A DNA stretch of 37,511 bases, taken from NCBI GenBank assembly GCA_023267555.1, contig JAHFMZ010000005.1, positions 1-37,511 on the forward strand, in the 5' to 3' direction. The DNA is from a bacterium. GTDB lineage: Bacteria; Patescibacteriota; Minisyncoccia; Phycocordibacterales; UBA5272. The position numbers and the translations under genes were made by a program. How positions within the stretch are numbered: the first letter of the stretch is position 1; each line of letters begins with the position of its first letter. The notes beneath the pieces are model-generated. The model saw only the letters and a list, made by a program, of their open reading frames with translations. It was not told the DNA's origin and ran no database searches. Positions 17,241 through 27,308 of the stretch are shown in pieces.

Positions 17241-18160
17241 ATTTTTAAATACATATTAATTCTATTTATAATCTTTTCAAAAAAAGTTTTATAAAATATT
17301 TTTTCAAATAAAAAATCATCAGCTTCTTCATTTACAATTATTGAATCCGGATGAATAATATTCCCTAGCGATTCCGTAGGAATATTATTTGAAATATTAT
17401 TTTCTTTTTTCGTATTAGTAGAATTCTCCCCAAAACCAATATTTGAAACAAGATTTACATTTGGAGCGATAGACACTCCGTCATTATTATATATAGCATA
17501 AGCCCAACGACCAGCCCAAGTATTCATTCTATTATCATAAAGATTATCAAAAAGTCTTATCATAAATTTTTGAATTCTTTTATCATTAAAAATAGTCTCA
17601 ATTTTATTATTTTTCTTAAACTCTGGATATGTTTTCATATCCATATCATATTCCCTCCACGCTCTCCTCCAAGTTGCCCAACCCCAGATATTTGGAAAAT
17701 TTGAAAAAAAATAACTAGCATTTCCGTATTTTCTACCAAATTGGAAATTATCTCCTGATATCATTTTTACTTTCTCAACATTTTTATATTTCTCTAATAG
17801 TTCCTGACAAAAAACAAAAAACGATTCATTTGGCAAACAATCATCTTCTAAAATTATTCCCTGTTCTTCATTTTTAAAAAACCAACTAATTCCATAAGAC
17901 ATATTAACCTTACAACCAAGATTTGTATCAGAATATTTTCTGACAACTTCACATTGCCAATCTATATTTTCTGTTATTCTTCTTGTTTCCTCACATATAT
18001 TTTTCTCTTCATTTTTATTTAATCTTGGACCATCAGCAACAATGTACAGCTTTGTTGGCTTTATTTTCCTGATAACTTCAAAAACCTGCTTGGTAGTATC
18101 AGGGCGATTAAAGATAACAAACAATATTGGTACAGGAAATTGTGTGTTATTTTGGTCCAT
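17237..18160 (-). CDS. Family-2-like glycosyltransferase
   Basis: PVPILFVIFNRPDTTKQVFEVIRKIKPTKLYIVADGPR; GIILEDDCLPNESFFVFCQELLEKY; NIWGWATWRRAW. Confidence 0.82.
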   Translation of the reverse strand: MDQNNTQFPVPILFVIFNRPDTTKQVFEVIRKIKPTKLYIVADGPRLNKNEEKNICEETRRITENIDWQCEVVRKYSDTNLGCKVNMSYGISWFFKNEEQGIILEDDCLPNESFFVFCQELLEKYKNVEKVKMISGDNFQFGRKYGNASYFFSNFPNIWGWATWRRAWREYDMDMKTYPEFKKNNKIETIFNDKRIQKFMIRLFDNLYDNRMNTWAGRWAYAIYNNDGVSIAPNVNLVSNIGFGENSTNTKKENNISNNIPTESLGNIIHPDSIIVNEEADDFLFEKIFYKTFFEKIINRINMYLKI

Positions 18161-18262
18161 AAAAGAAAGGCTTTTAAGGAATATCTAGTATATTCCTACA
18201 AGTTTAGTAATTTTATCATTTATTACACATCCTAACCAGTTGCTGACTATTACAACTAAAAC

Positions 18263-19105
18263 TTAGTTGTACAAATGTTTGGACAAAGACTCGACATTAC
18301 ACCCTCTAATATTAATTCTTGGAAAAGAAAAAATGTCCGATGAAGAAGTTCCGAGCAATCCAGTATTTTCATAAGCAGATATAAAACCAAGTTCTTTTAT
18401 TAAAAATTTAGAATTGTCGTCAAAATCATATCTTCCACCAAAGGGGTAAGCAAAATGTAATATTTTTTTGTTAATAATATCCTCTAGTATTTTTTTACTT
18501 GTTTCTATTTCTGATAATTGTTTATCTTTTGAAAAATCTGAAAGTCTTACGTGATTATGTGTATGAGCTCCTATTTCTATTAATTTATTATTTGCCAAAA
18601 TTTTAATTTCCTCTAAAGATAAAAATATCGCCCTATCGTCTTCTTTGTATTTCATATCCCAAGCGAAAGAAGCTCTTTTGCCTATCTCGGAAGTAGTAAT
18701 AAAAATTGTCGCCGGAGTATTATATTTTTCCAAAATTGGCAAAGCATTAATTAAATTATCTCTATATCCATCATCAAAAGTAACACAGGCTTCATTTCCT
18801 TTTAAAGATTTATTTTTGATTCTATTTACAAGCTCACTTAAAGAAATAGGTTCATAAACTTTATTTATATATTTAATATGTTCTTCAAAAGTTTCCGGAG
18901 AAACTACTAATTTGATTGGATCATTTAATACCTTATCAACACGATGATACAACAACACTGGGACAGTTTTCCTAGTTACTTTATTTATACGATTTAAAAA
19001 TCTATTTTTTAATTTAGCAACAAAAAAATAAATAAAATATAAAACGCTGAAAATACGTAATTTAACTAATGTCGGTTTTATCTTTTTTAAAAGTGATCTT
19101 ATCAT
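18263..19105 (-). CDS. Polysaccharide deacetylase family protein (NodB fold)
   Basis: VPVLLYHRVDK; EACVTFDDGYRDNLINALPILEKYNTPATIFITT; IGAHTHNHVRLS; HFAYPFGGRY. Confidence 0.92.
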   Translation of the reverse strand: MIRSLLKKIKPTLVKLRIFSVLYFIYFFVAKLKNRFLNRINKVTRKTVPVLLYHRVDKVLNDPIKLVVSPETFEEHIKYINKVYEPISLSELVNRIKNKSLKGNEACVTFDDGYRDNLINALPILEKYNTPATIFITTSEIGKRASFAWDMKYKEDDRAIFLSLEEIKILANNKLIEIGAHTHNHVRLSDFSKDKQLSEIETSKKILEDIINKKILHFAYPFGGRYDFDDNSKFLIKELGFISAYENTGLLGTSSSDIFSFPRINIRGCNVESLSKHLYN

Positions 19106-19827
19106 TTTGTTGCTTTAACAGTTATTATAAGAGGAAAATTTCTATCATCAGTGTGAAAAAGTTTTTTTGGTGTATCTTCTTCTGAAAGCCCCGCATAAAA
19201 ATATAATCCCACTCTCGCATTCCCTTTTGAGTTTATAGAAACCTTTTCTTTTTTTATTTTTTTCTCAAACAAAAAAAGAGCGGAAGCGGTAGTGAATCTC
19301 CAATAATCCCCTTTTTCACCAGAAGCACAATCAACTCGACTTATTGATGGCATAGTAACTAGTAATGTTCCACCAGATTTGAGTGTTCTATAACATTCCG
19401 AAATAGCAGCATCAACATCATCAATAAATTGTAAAACTTGAGTCAAAATAATGCAATCAAATGTATTATCTGCAACTTCAGTCAAATTTCTCAAATCAGA
19501 AATAAGAGTTGCATTTTTATTTCCTTTTTCAATATCAAGAACCACACTTTCAGTTATATCATCCCCCCCATACTTTTTTGTATACACATTATTAAGCAAC
19601 TCAAGACATACTCCGTGAATATTTTTCTTATTTTCATCAAGAAACTTTTCTATATAATATCTATCTAGTGGTTTACCTCTATCAAATCCATAAATATCGC
19701 TAACGGGTTTTGTTGAGGTTGAAAAAAAGTAAATACTTTTATTTTTAATAATATTTCTATATATAGATTTATAAATACCTCTTAAGAAAGTAAAAACCGC
19801 TGGATATTTTTTCAAGAAATTTTTCAT
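19102..19827 (-). CDS. SAM-dependent methyltransferase
   Basis: NTFDCIILTQVLQFIDDVDAAISECYRTLKSGGTLLVTMPSISRVD. Confidence 0.82.
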   Translation of the reverse strand: MKNFLKKYPAVFTFLRGIYKSIYRNIIKNKSIYFFSTSTKPVSDIYGFDRGKPLDRYYIEKFLDENKKNIHGVCLELLNNVYTKKYGGDDITESVVLDIEKGNKNATLISDLRNLTEVADNTFDCIILTQVLQFIDDVDAAISECYRTLKSGGTLLVTMPSISRVDCASGEKGDYWRFTTASALFLFEKKIKKEKVSINSKGNARVGLYFYAGLSEEDTPKKLFHTDDRNFPLIITVKATK

Positions 19828-20609
19828 ATATTTTTTATAAATTTTGGGCTTATAGCTATATAATTAGAATACACGAAATTATCTAATCTAGGATTATAAT
19901 CTCGTATTTCTAAATATTTCGGCATTATTTTAGCTATTTTAAAACCAAGAGGTAATAATAAACTATAAAAGTCTAGCAAACTGACGTGAGAATCCAAATC
20001 TGCCCCACCATATTCAAATTGAATAAAATCAATGAAATCTGCATTTAAATATTCCCCAAATCCAGTTAAAACATTTAATTCGTAGCCTTCAACATCTATC
20101 TTTAGTAAATTAATATGTTTTATATTTTTAGATTGTATGTATTTATTAGCTCTTCTCAATTCAATCGTTTCTTCCATATTCATTTGCAAATTATGAAAAT
20201 CAAGATTCCTTTTATACAAAGAAGTTAAACCACCTTTATTTTCAGTCTTATAAACTACCGCGGATTCTTCGGTCTTTGATAAACCAAAATTGTTCAAAAT
20301 TGTCTGTTTATTATCTTTAAACTTTAATTGCAAATCCATAAAACAACTTTTCTGTGGCTCAAATATATGAAGAGAATATTCTGCTTCATTCAACTTATCA
20401 GATAGAAGCTTTGAATAAGTTCCGACATTTGCTCCAACATCAAAAATAACAGGGGCTATCGATCTAGTGCTGTCTATAAATTGATTTATAAAATTTTCTT
20501 CACCATTATCGGCAAACAAACTGTTACCACTATTATCTAAATGATAAATTATACTCAACAATTTACCAATTATCTTCTCTTTTATTTTATTCTGATTTTT
20601 AATTTTCAT
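19824..20609 (-). CDS. FkbM-family methyltransferase (second copy)
   Basis: APVIFDVGANVGTYSKLLSDKLNEAEYSLHIFEPQKSC; NLLKIDVEGYELNVLTGFG; start set at MKIKNQNK because the longer ORF overlaps the next gene. Confidence 0.86.
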   Translation of the reverse strand: MKIKNQNKIKEKIIGKLLSIIYHLDNSGNSLFADNGEENFINQFIDSTRSIAPVIFDVGANVGTYSKLLSDKLNEAEYSLHIFEPQKSCFMDLQLKFKDNKQTILNNFGLSKTEESAVVYKTENKGGLTSLYKRNLDFHNLQMNMEETIELRRANKYIQSKNIKHINLLKIDVEGYELNVLTGFGEYLNADFIDFIQFEYGGADLDSHVSLLDFYSLLLPLGFKIAKIMPKYLEIRDYNPRLDNFVYSNYIAISPKFIKNI

Positions 20610-20610
20610 A

Positions 20611-22545
20611 TTAATTTCTTTTACAAAAAAGATAATAATTATTCTCAATATATTCTGTCTCTTCATCAAAAACTTTTGTATACCTTTCTGTAATATTCTG
20701 CACATCTTCAGCAAAATGAAAATCACTACTTGATTCTTGATAAGCAAGAAGTAAATATTTCGCGTCAAAATAATTAACATCTTTTATATAATTTTGCATA
20801 GCTTCATTCGATTCTGATAAAGCCCAAGTACTTATAAATAGATCAACTGAACCAACTAATGTATTTAATTTCCCTAAAATATTTTTATTTAAAGGCACTA
20901 AGTTTATCAGTCCATCTTTTATACAAGCTTGTTCCCCATCCACTATATTAATAGACTTTGCCCCAAAAATGACACTCAAATATATCGCTTGTATATAAGA
21001 AAAGACAGGTAAGTCTATAATAGTATATGTCACCTTATTATTAAGGGCTTTATATATTTTTGCCATATTTCCATACCCCCCACCAACTTCAATAATAGTA
21101 TCAAAATCCTTTTCATTAGTCTTAGTTTCTTTGAAAAATTTAACAAAATGGTATAAATGATGAATATTATTCCCTGATGTAATATATTCAGCATCATTCA
21201 AAAGAGGCTTACCGATATTATATTCCCGAAGAATATCCTTTGCCTTTTCTTTAGAGAAATATTCTGAAATAAGATTTTTCTGGAGATTTTTCCATTTATC
21301 AAATGTATACATAAACATTGTTCTTTTAATAAGAGAATGTCTCAAAAAGGAAAAAGTAAAATTGTTTATAAAAAACTCTTCTATACCCAACATAATTTTA
21401 TACCACTCTGGAGAAACAAAATCTGAGAAATCATATCCATCTTTGTTATCTAGATATTTTTTTCTCATCTCAAAATATGCCTTTACAAAATCTTTTTTAT
21501 TTACACATCTCACGAACAAAAAAATTATAGATGAATAAGAATAGCGATATATTTTTGCTACTATTTTGTTTATTTTCTGTATAGATAATACTACTTTTTT
21601 CTTAAGGCGATATTTAATTCTAAGATAAAATCCTTTTAAACTATTTCTAGGAATGTATATATTTTTTGGTAAATTAATATTTAAAGGTTTATGAACCATT
21701 CCAAAAGTCTCTTCATAATTTATTTTTAAAACATTTGGTCTATCTTTTATTTCCTCTAAAAGATTTCTGGTGAAATCACTACAATCAAATCTACAAATAA
21801 AATCGAGAGTCTCTTTGTTAAAAATATAATAATGTTCTAAAAAAATATCTCTCCAGTTGTAATTCATTTTTCCATTATTATATTCCCTTAAGAAATAAGA
21901 TTCTTTGAAGTTTACCCGATGTAAGTATTCCGCATTTGGGCAAACATACACACTTAACCCTGCACATAAAAAACGCCAGGCAAATCCTTGAGTATCATAA
22001 CCGTGAGAAATTGGATACCCTCCCATTTTATTAAACGCACTTTTTGTATACATAAAATTGACATAGGCAGGGATAAAACTTACGTCTTTGGATAAAAGTG
22101 CTGATAACGATATTCTTTTGTCAATAAAAGGCGAAACATCTACGTGATTGATATCATTAATATCTTTTCCATTAAACTTTATTGATCGATGTATAGTGGC
22201 TCCGTCACATTTTTTTTCTTTTATAAAAGCAAGCATCTTTAAAAGAGAACCTTGTGGTAAAAGATCATCACTATCTAGACAAAAAATAATTTCTCCTTCC
22301 GACTTTTCTACTGCTGTATTTCTAGTAGCCCCTCCCCCTTTATTTTTATTATGATAAAAGAGTCTAATCTCTTTATGTTCATCAGCAAGTTTCTGCATAA
22401 TCTCTTTAGTGTTATCAGTTGAACCATCATCAACCATCACTATTTCAAAATTATCTAACCCTTGAACAAAACAAGAGCTCACAGACTCTTTAAGTGTGTC
22501 ACTACAATTATAACAAGGAATAATGATTGATAATTCTGGTTTCAT
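20611..22545 (-). CDS. Bifunctional GT2 glycosyltransferase plus putative sugar O-methyltransferase (NanM-like)
   Basis: N-terminus SIIIPCYNCSDTLKESVSSCFVQGLDNFEIVMVDDGSTDNT; C-terminus FDTIIEVGGGYGNMAKIYKALNNKVTYTIIDLPVFSYIQ. Confidence 0.82.
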   Translation of the reverse strand: MKPELSIIIPCYNCSDTLKESVSSCFVQGLDNFEIVMVDDGSTDNTKEIMQKLADEHKEIRLFYHNKNKGGGATRNTAVEKSEGEIIFCLDSDDLLPQGSLLKMLAFIKEKKCDGATIHRSIKFNGKDINDINHVDVSPFIDKRISLSALLSKDVSFIPAYVNFMYTKSAFNKMGGYPISHGYDTQGFAWRFLCAGLSVYVCPNAEYLHRVNFKESYFLREYNNGKMNYNWRDIFLEHYYIFNKETLDFICRFDCSDFTRNLLEEIKDRPNVLKINYEETFGMVHKPLNINLPKNIYIPRNSLKGFYLRIKYRLKKKVVLSIQKINKIVAKIYRYSYSSIIFLFVRCVNKKDFVKAYFEMRKKYLDNKDGYDFSDFVSPEWYKIMLGIEEFFINNFTFSFLRHSLIKRTMFMYTFDKWKNLQKNLISEYFSKEKAKDILREYNIGKPLLNDAEYITSGNNIHHLYHFVKFFKETKTNEKDFDTIIEVGGGYGNMAKIYKALNNKVTYTIIDLPVFSYIQAIYLSVIFGAKSINIVDGEQACIKDGLINLVPLNKNILGKLNTLVGSVDLFISTWALSESNEAMQNYIKDVNYFDAKYLLLAYQESSSDFHFAEDVQNITERYTKVFDEETEYIENNYYLFCKRN

Positions 22546-23483
22546 CTATTTATAAAATCTTTTTGATTATCTCTTATTTTTGCAATCCAATAATCCATAT
22601 GCATAGCTTCAAAATTTGCATTTCTCATAAGTTCAGAATACTTTTCAGACACATACTCCTCGCTCACATTTTCTAACTCACTCCAATCTTTTACAATCCA
22701 AAATGGAAGCCCTGTCTTTTCTAGGGAGCGTATGGCAACAGAATCTTGAACAACAGGTATGATACCAAGATGAAAAGCTTCATAAGGTCTATGGGTATCT
22801 ATAGCGTTCCCTCGGGGTGATATAAGGAACTTATATTCGCGTAATAATTCATTAAATTTTGACTGGGGAACTCGTTCACGTACCGTCTCCATAAGAGGAT
22901 GTTTATCGCAAAAAACTTGTAGCGGCACACGTACCGATGGACACGTTTCATTAGCAAAGCGATAAAAAAACTTATTTTTTCTCTTATTATATTCGTTTTC
23001 ATCTACACGTGATGGAGGAATAAGATACGGTGCATCTGTGTGTTCAAAATAATTAAAATTAGAAAGTCCAATAGGTAATGACGTAACTTTTTCGTGTACA
23101 ACAATAGCATTTTGAGCATAGCAGTGAATTATATTATCATCAAAAAAGGCCGTATATCTTTTATCGAAAGTTTCATCTCCGTGATGAACAATAAGAACAT
23201 ACGGAACAATTATATTTGGATGTATTTCTTGTAAATATCGAAAAGCCTTTCCTTGGCTTACAAAAACAATATCACCGCTCGAAACTCCACCAGGAATAAA
23301 AGATGTTTCCTCATCATATATATGATTTGCAAGAGATCGAAAAGAATCTGCTGTCACAATAGGATAACTTGTTGGGCGAGGATTTCCTTTGAGTTTTAAT
23401 CTGAGACGACGAATACGCAAGATGAGTCCATTTTTCTTTTTAGAAAGAAATCTAATAATACTTCTTGGTTTTTTAATTATCAT
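22542..23483 (-). CDS. Exostosin-like glycosyltransferase family protein
   Basis: YKFLISPRGNAIDTHRPYEAFHLGIIPVVQDSVAIRSLEKTGLPFWIV. Confidence 0.65.
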   Translation of the reverse strand: MIIKKPRSIIRFLSKKKNGLILRIRRLRLKLKGNPRPTSYPIVTADSFRSLANHIYDEETSFIPGGVSSGDIVFVSQGKAFRYLQEIHPNIIVPYVLIVHHGDETFDKRYTAFFDDNIIHCYAQNAIVVHEKVTSLPIGLSNFNYFEHTDAPYLIPPSRVDENEYNKRKNKFFYRFANETCPSVRVPLQVFCDKHPLMETVRERVPQSKFNELLREYKFLISPRGNAIDTHRPYEAFHLGIIPVVQDSVAIRSLEKTGLPFWIVKDWSELENVSEEYVSEKYSELMRNANFEAMHMDYWIAKIRDNQKDFINR

Positions 23484-23484
23484 A

Positions 23485-24417
23485 TTACTTTTCGAGAGAC
23501 TCTATATACCACTTATAAGTACTTTTTATCCCATCTTCGAGCCCTATAAATTGTTTGAAACCTAATTTATTAAGACGAGTAATATCTAAAAGTTTGCGAG
23601 GTGTTCCATCTGGTTTACTAGTGTCCCAAACTATATCACCTTCAAATCCTATAATTCTTTTCATTGTCTCGGCAAGTTCTTTAATAGTAAGATCTACTCC
23701 TGAACCAATATTTATAAGATCATCTCCATTTTCTGAATTCATTATGTATACACAAGCGGCTGCAAGATCATCAGCGTGAAGAAATTCTCTCATAGCTATA
23801 CCAGTACCCCATAACGTTATTGTTTTATCACCTCTCATTTTTGCATCGTGAAATTTACGAATCATCGCAGGAAAAACGTGTGAACTAACAAGATCAAAAT
23901 TGTCATTAGGACCATAAAGATTTGCTGGCATTACAGAAACATAATTCGTCCCATATTCTTTATTGTATGCACGACAAAGCATAATCCCAGAAATTTTTGC
24001 TATTGCATATGCTTCATTTGTTTTTTCTAAAGTGCCTGTCATTAAATATTCTTCTTTTATTGGTTGTGGAGTTATTTTGGGATAAATACAATTACTACCA
24101 AGAAAAAGTAATTTTTTAACACCATTTAAATAACTGCTATTAATTACGTTATTTTGAATTTGTATATTCTGATAACCGAATTGGGCAGGACGTTCTACGT
24201 GCGCCATAATACCACCAACTCTTGCAGCCGCAAGAATAACATATTCTGGTTTTTCTTTTGCAAAAAATTCACTCACAGCTTTTTGATCAAGAAGATCAAG
24301 CTCGGCGTGCGTGCGTAAAAGAAGATTGTTATACCCCTCTTTCTCCAGGTGACGAGTAATCGCAGACCCAACAAGCCCTTTATGTCCAGCGACAAATATT
24401 TTTGAATTTTTTTGCAT
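23485..24417 (-). CDS. fcl: GDP-L-fucose synthase
   Basis: KIFVAGHKGLVGSAITRHLEKEG; FLGSNCIYPKITPQPIKEEYLMTGTLEKTNEAYAIAKISGIMLCRAYNKEYGTNYVSVMPANLYGPNDNFD. Confidence 0.95.
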   Translation of the reverse strand: MQKNSKIFVAGHKGLVGSAITRHLEKEGYNNLLLRTHAELDLLDQKAVSEFFAKEKPEYVILAAARVGGIMAHVERPAQFGYQNIQIQNNVINSSYLNGVKKLLFLGSNCIYPKITPQPIKEEYLMTGTLEKTNEAYAIAKISGIMLCRAYNKEYGTNYVSVMPANLYGPNDNFDLVSSHVFPAMIRKFHDAKMRGDKTITLWGTGIAMREFLHADDLAAACVYIMNSENGDDLINIGSGVDLTIKELAETMKRIIGFEGDIVWDTSKPDGTPRKLLDITRLNKLGFKQFIGLEDGIKSTYKWYIESLEK

Positions 24418-24428
24418 ATTTTTACTTA

Positions 24429-25991
24429 TTACTTTTTAAGATGGCCACCCAAAGTAACAAAAGCCTGTTTAGTAAAACTCAGAATATCATATGTGTCTTC
24501 TTTTTCAAAAAAGCCAAACAAATAATGTATCACAACAAATAAAACACAAGAAAACATTAAAGCTAATATAACTAACAAAAAACTACTGACTATTGGCTTT
24601 ACAATAAAAACATCTACTAGAAAAACCAAAGCAGAAGTAACAAAAAGTTGAGTAATAAGTTTTAAATAATGAGCACGACGAAAAGTAAGTTCCAAATAAT
24701 GTTTTTCTGTTTTATACATCAAAAATATATATGGAACAAGTGCAAGTAAATATGCCCAAGCCGCACCAACTATACCAAAGCGAGGTAATAATATAATCAA
24801 AAGAACAGCATTTAATATTGCGGTCATAGCTGAAGTTATACTAAGCATTCTTAATTTGCCCATACCCAAAAGAAAATTACTAAGCGGGACAGTTACTGCT
24901 AGAATAAAATTTGTTACCGCCAAAATAATAAGAACATTTGTCGCTTTATCTGCAACGTTAGAACTGATCCAATACTGTAACATTTGATAAGCAAAAGCGA
25001 TAAATGAAACCGTGATGGCAGTAGATATAATTGTTATCAAACGCATAGATCTTATATAAAGATTTTTTGTCATATCTCTATTACCTCCTCCTTCAAAATG
25101 TGCGGTCATTGGAAAAACTACAGATGACAAAGTATTAGAAAAAGTTGGTATTTTATTTGTAACGCTTCCTGGAAGAGAATAAAAAGTTAAATTTGAAGGA
25201 CCGAGAAATAAAGGAATAATCATACGATCAAGATAGGTCAAAGATGACCCAGCTAAATCATTTAAAAATGAAATTAACCCAAACTTATAACAATTAAAAG
25301 CTTCTTTCATATCCCATCCATACATTCCCAAAAATGAACGCTCGACTGGACCCAATATTTTCTTTGTATAATGTCTATATATAAAATAGAAAAAAAACAT
25401 AAGTAATGCCTGTATAAAAAAAAGAGCATTTATAGACCACTGCATAAAGACGACGCCAAGAATGAGAAGCTGTTGAATAGTTACAAATGGAATACCAATT
25501 TTGGTTTTAATATCAAAACGTTGATAGACCGTTGGAATTATTATATTAAGAGCATTCATACTATTAATAAAAAATAATATTCCACCATATATAAAAGCTG
25601 GAATATACTCCCTGTAAGAACCAATTAATTCGCTCGGGAAAAAATTAAGAGCCAAAAATATAGAAGAAATTATAGATAATGCTCCAACTATACCGACAAC
25701 AAAAAAAATACTATTTGCTGTTTTGAACAGATTTCTTAATCCTTCTATATTATTTCCCCCGTGATAACTTGCAATAAATTTACCAACTGCCGTTGATATA
25801 CCAAGATCTAAAAGACCAACCAAACTTATTAATGTGCTTATAAAAATATAGATACCATACTCTTTAATCCCAAAATAATGGACAATTATGGGAGTAATAA
25901 CAATCGCAATAATAACAGGCCAGCCGAAAGAAAGCAGACTATAAGATATATTTTTAAAGGCCCTTTCTTTTGTATTTATGATAGTGTCCAT
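24429..25991 (-). CDS. Wzx-like polysaccharide flippase
   Basis: 520 aa, about 12-14 TM; IIVHYFGIKEYGIYIFISTLISLVGLLDLGISTAVGKFIASY. Confidence 0.88.
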   Translation of the reverse strand: MDTIINTKERAFKNISYSLLSFGWPVIIAIVITPIIVHYFGIKEYGIYIFISTLISLVGLLDLGISTAVGKFIASYHGGNNIEGLRNLFKTANSIFFVVGIVGALSIISSIFLALNFFPSELIGSYREYIPAFIYGGILFFINSMNALNIIIPTVYQRFDIKTKIGIPFVTIQQLLILGVVFMQWSINALFFIQALLMFFFYFIYRHYTKKILGPVERSFLGMYGWDMKEAFNCYKFGLISFLNDLAGSSLTYLDRMIIPLFLGPSNLTFYSLPGSVTNKIPTFSNTLSSVVFPMTAHFEGGGNRDMTKNLYIRSMRLITIISTAITVSFIAFAYQMLQYWISSNVADKATNVLIILAVTNFILAVTVPLSNFLLGMGKLRMLSITSAMTAILNAVLLIILLPRFGIVGAAWAYLLALVPYIFLMYKTEKHYLELTFRRAHYLKLITQLFVTSALVFLVDVFIVKPIVSSFLLVILALMFSCVLFVVIHYLFGFFEKEDTYDILSFTKQAFVTLGGHLKK

Positions 25992-26058
25992 TTATATGCT
26001 TATATATTTATACCATATTTAAGCAAAAGTCTAAAAGACCATAAATTTAAAAAAATGG

Positions 26059-26064
26059 TAGAAT
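26059..26064 (+). promoter_or_regulatory. Extended -10 (TGGTAGAAT) 6 nt before ATG; leaderless candidate
   Basis: TGG-TAGAAT-AGAAAA-ATG. Confidence 0.55.
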
Positions 26065-26070
26065 AGAAAA

Positions 26071-26841
26071 ATGAAATTCAGTATTATAACTCCAACCCAC
26101 AAACGAGCAGATCTACTCTCTCGTACTGTTTCATCTGTATTCAATCAAACTTATACCGATTGGGAAATAATAATAGTGAATGATTCCCCTTCCGACATCT
26201 CGTATCAATCTTTCGCATCATCAATTGATGACTCACGTGTTCACTATTATATTAACGATACAAATCGTGGAGTAAATTATTCAAGAAATTTTGCGATGGA
26301 TAATGTTTCCAAAGATTCCGATTGGATTATTTTTTTAGATGACGATGACTATTTATCTTCTGATGCACTTCAAACTTTCCATAATTTAATAATATCTCAC
26401 CCAAAAACAAAATGGTTCGTAGCAAATCGTGCCTATGCAAATGGAAAACTAATTACTAATTACCCAAAGAAAGATAAATTTTATTCATATATTTGGGATT
26501 GTTTACTTTTGAAAAAATGTAGAGGTGATGTTACACATTGCATAGAAACAAAATTGATTAAAAATATTAGATATTCAAAATATATTAAACAGGCTGAAGA
26601 GTGGATATTCTATTATCAAATATCTTTAAAAGAAAAACTCTACTATCACAGCCACAACAGTACACTCTCTGATGGTTATGATGAAATTACTGGACTTAAC
26701 TTTCGTAAACGAACTCGTGGTGAACAATGGAAAACGCTTGTCAATTTTGTACGCGAAGGATACAGCTTAAATCTTATCTATCATCCAACATTTCTTATTT
26801 ATCTTTTTATGAGACTTATACGTCTATTTATAAAAGCTTAA
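26071..26841 (+). CDS. Glycosyltransferase family 2
   Basis: MKFSIITPTHKRADLLSRTVSSVFNQTYTDWEIIIVNDSPSD; DWIIFLDDDDYLSSDAL. Confidence 0.93.
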   Translation: MKFSIITPTHKRADLLSRTVSSVFNQTYTDWEIIIVNDSPSDISYQSFASSIDDSRVHYYINDTNRGVNYSRNFAMDNVSKDSDWIIFLDDDDYLSSDALQTFHNLIISHPKTKWFVANRAYANGKLITNYPKKDKFYSYIWDCLLLKKCRGDVTHCIETKLIKNIRYSKYIKQAEEWIFYYQISLKEKLYYHSHNSTLSDGYDEITGLNFRKRTRGEQWKTLVNFVREGYSLNLIYHPTFLIYLFMRLIRLFIKA

Positions 26842-27290
26842 TCAAATATTTTATGTTTTTGTAAAAAATCTAAATGTTCTGTGACTATTGGAGAAACATC
26901 TGATAATTTTGAAATAGTTTTTATATCCTTGGCATTTTTATCGTGAATCAAATTTCCACCAACAGCAATCACTTCTATAACAATGCTTATAGTGTGTGTA
27001 TTAATAGGCTTTCTGTTTTCATTTAAAAATTCCATATAATCTAAACATCCTACAAAATCAACGTCTAGCCCAGTTTCATCTTTTGCTATTCTCATTGATG
27101 CTTCTTTTATCGTCTCATTTTTATACACAGTTCCGCCAGGTAAATGCCAATAATCAAGATATGGCTCAATTGAACGTTGCACCATAATAATTTCTCCGTT
27201 TTTACGTATCAATAAATCAACATTAAGCCTAGGGACTTTGCCGTATACAGAATTGAAATCTTCATCTGAAAGCCAGTATTTATTTTCCAT
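26838..27290 (-). CDS. NUDIX hydrolase
   Basis: GGTVYKNETIKEASMRIAKDETGLDV is Nudix-box like (degenerate). Confidence 0.82.
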   Translation of the reverse strand: MENKYWLSDEDFNSVYGKVPRLNVDLLIRKNGEIIMVQRSIEPYLDYWHLPGGTVYKNETIKEASMRIAKDETGLDVDFVGCLDYMEFLNENRKPINTHTISIVIEVIAVGGNLIHDKNAKDIKTISKLSDVSPIVTEHLDFLQKHKIFD

Positions 27291-27308
27291 TTTTTTATAA
27301 TAACATTA

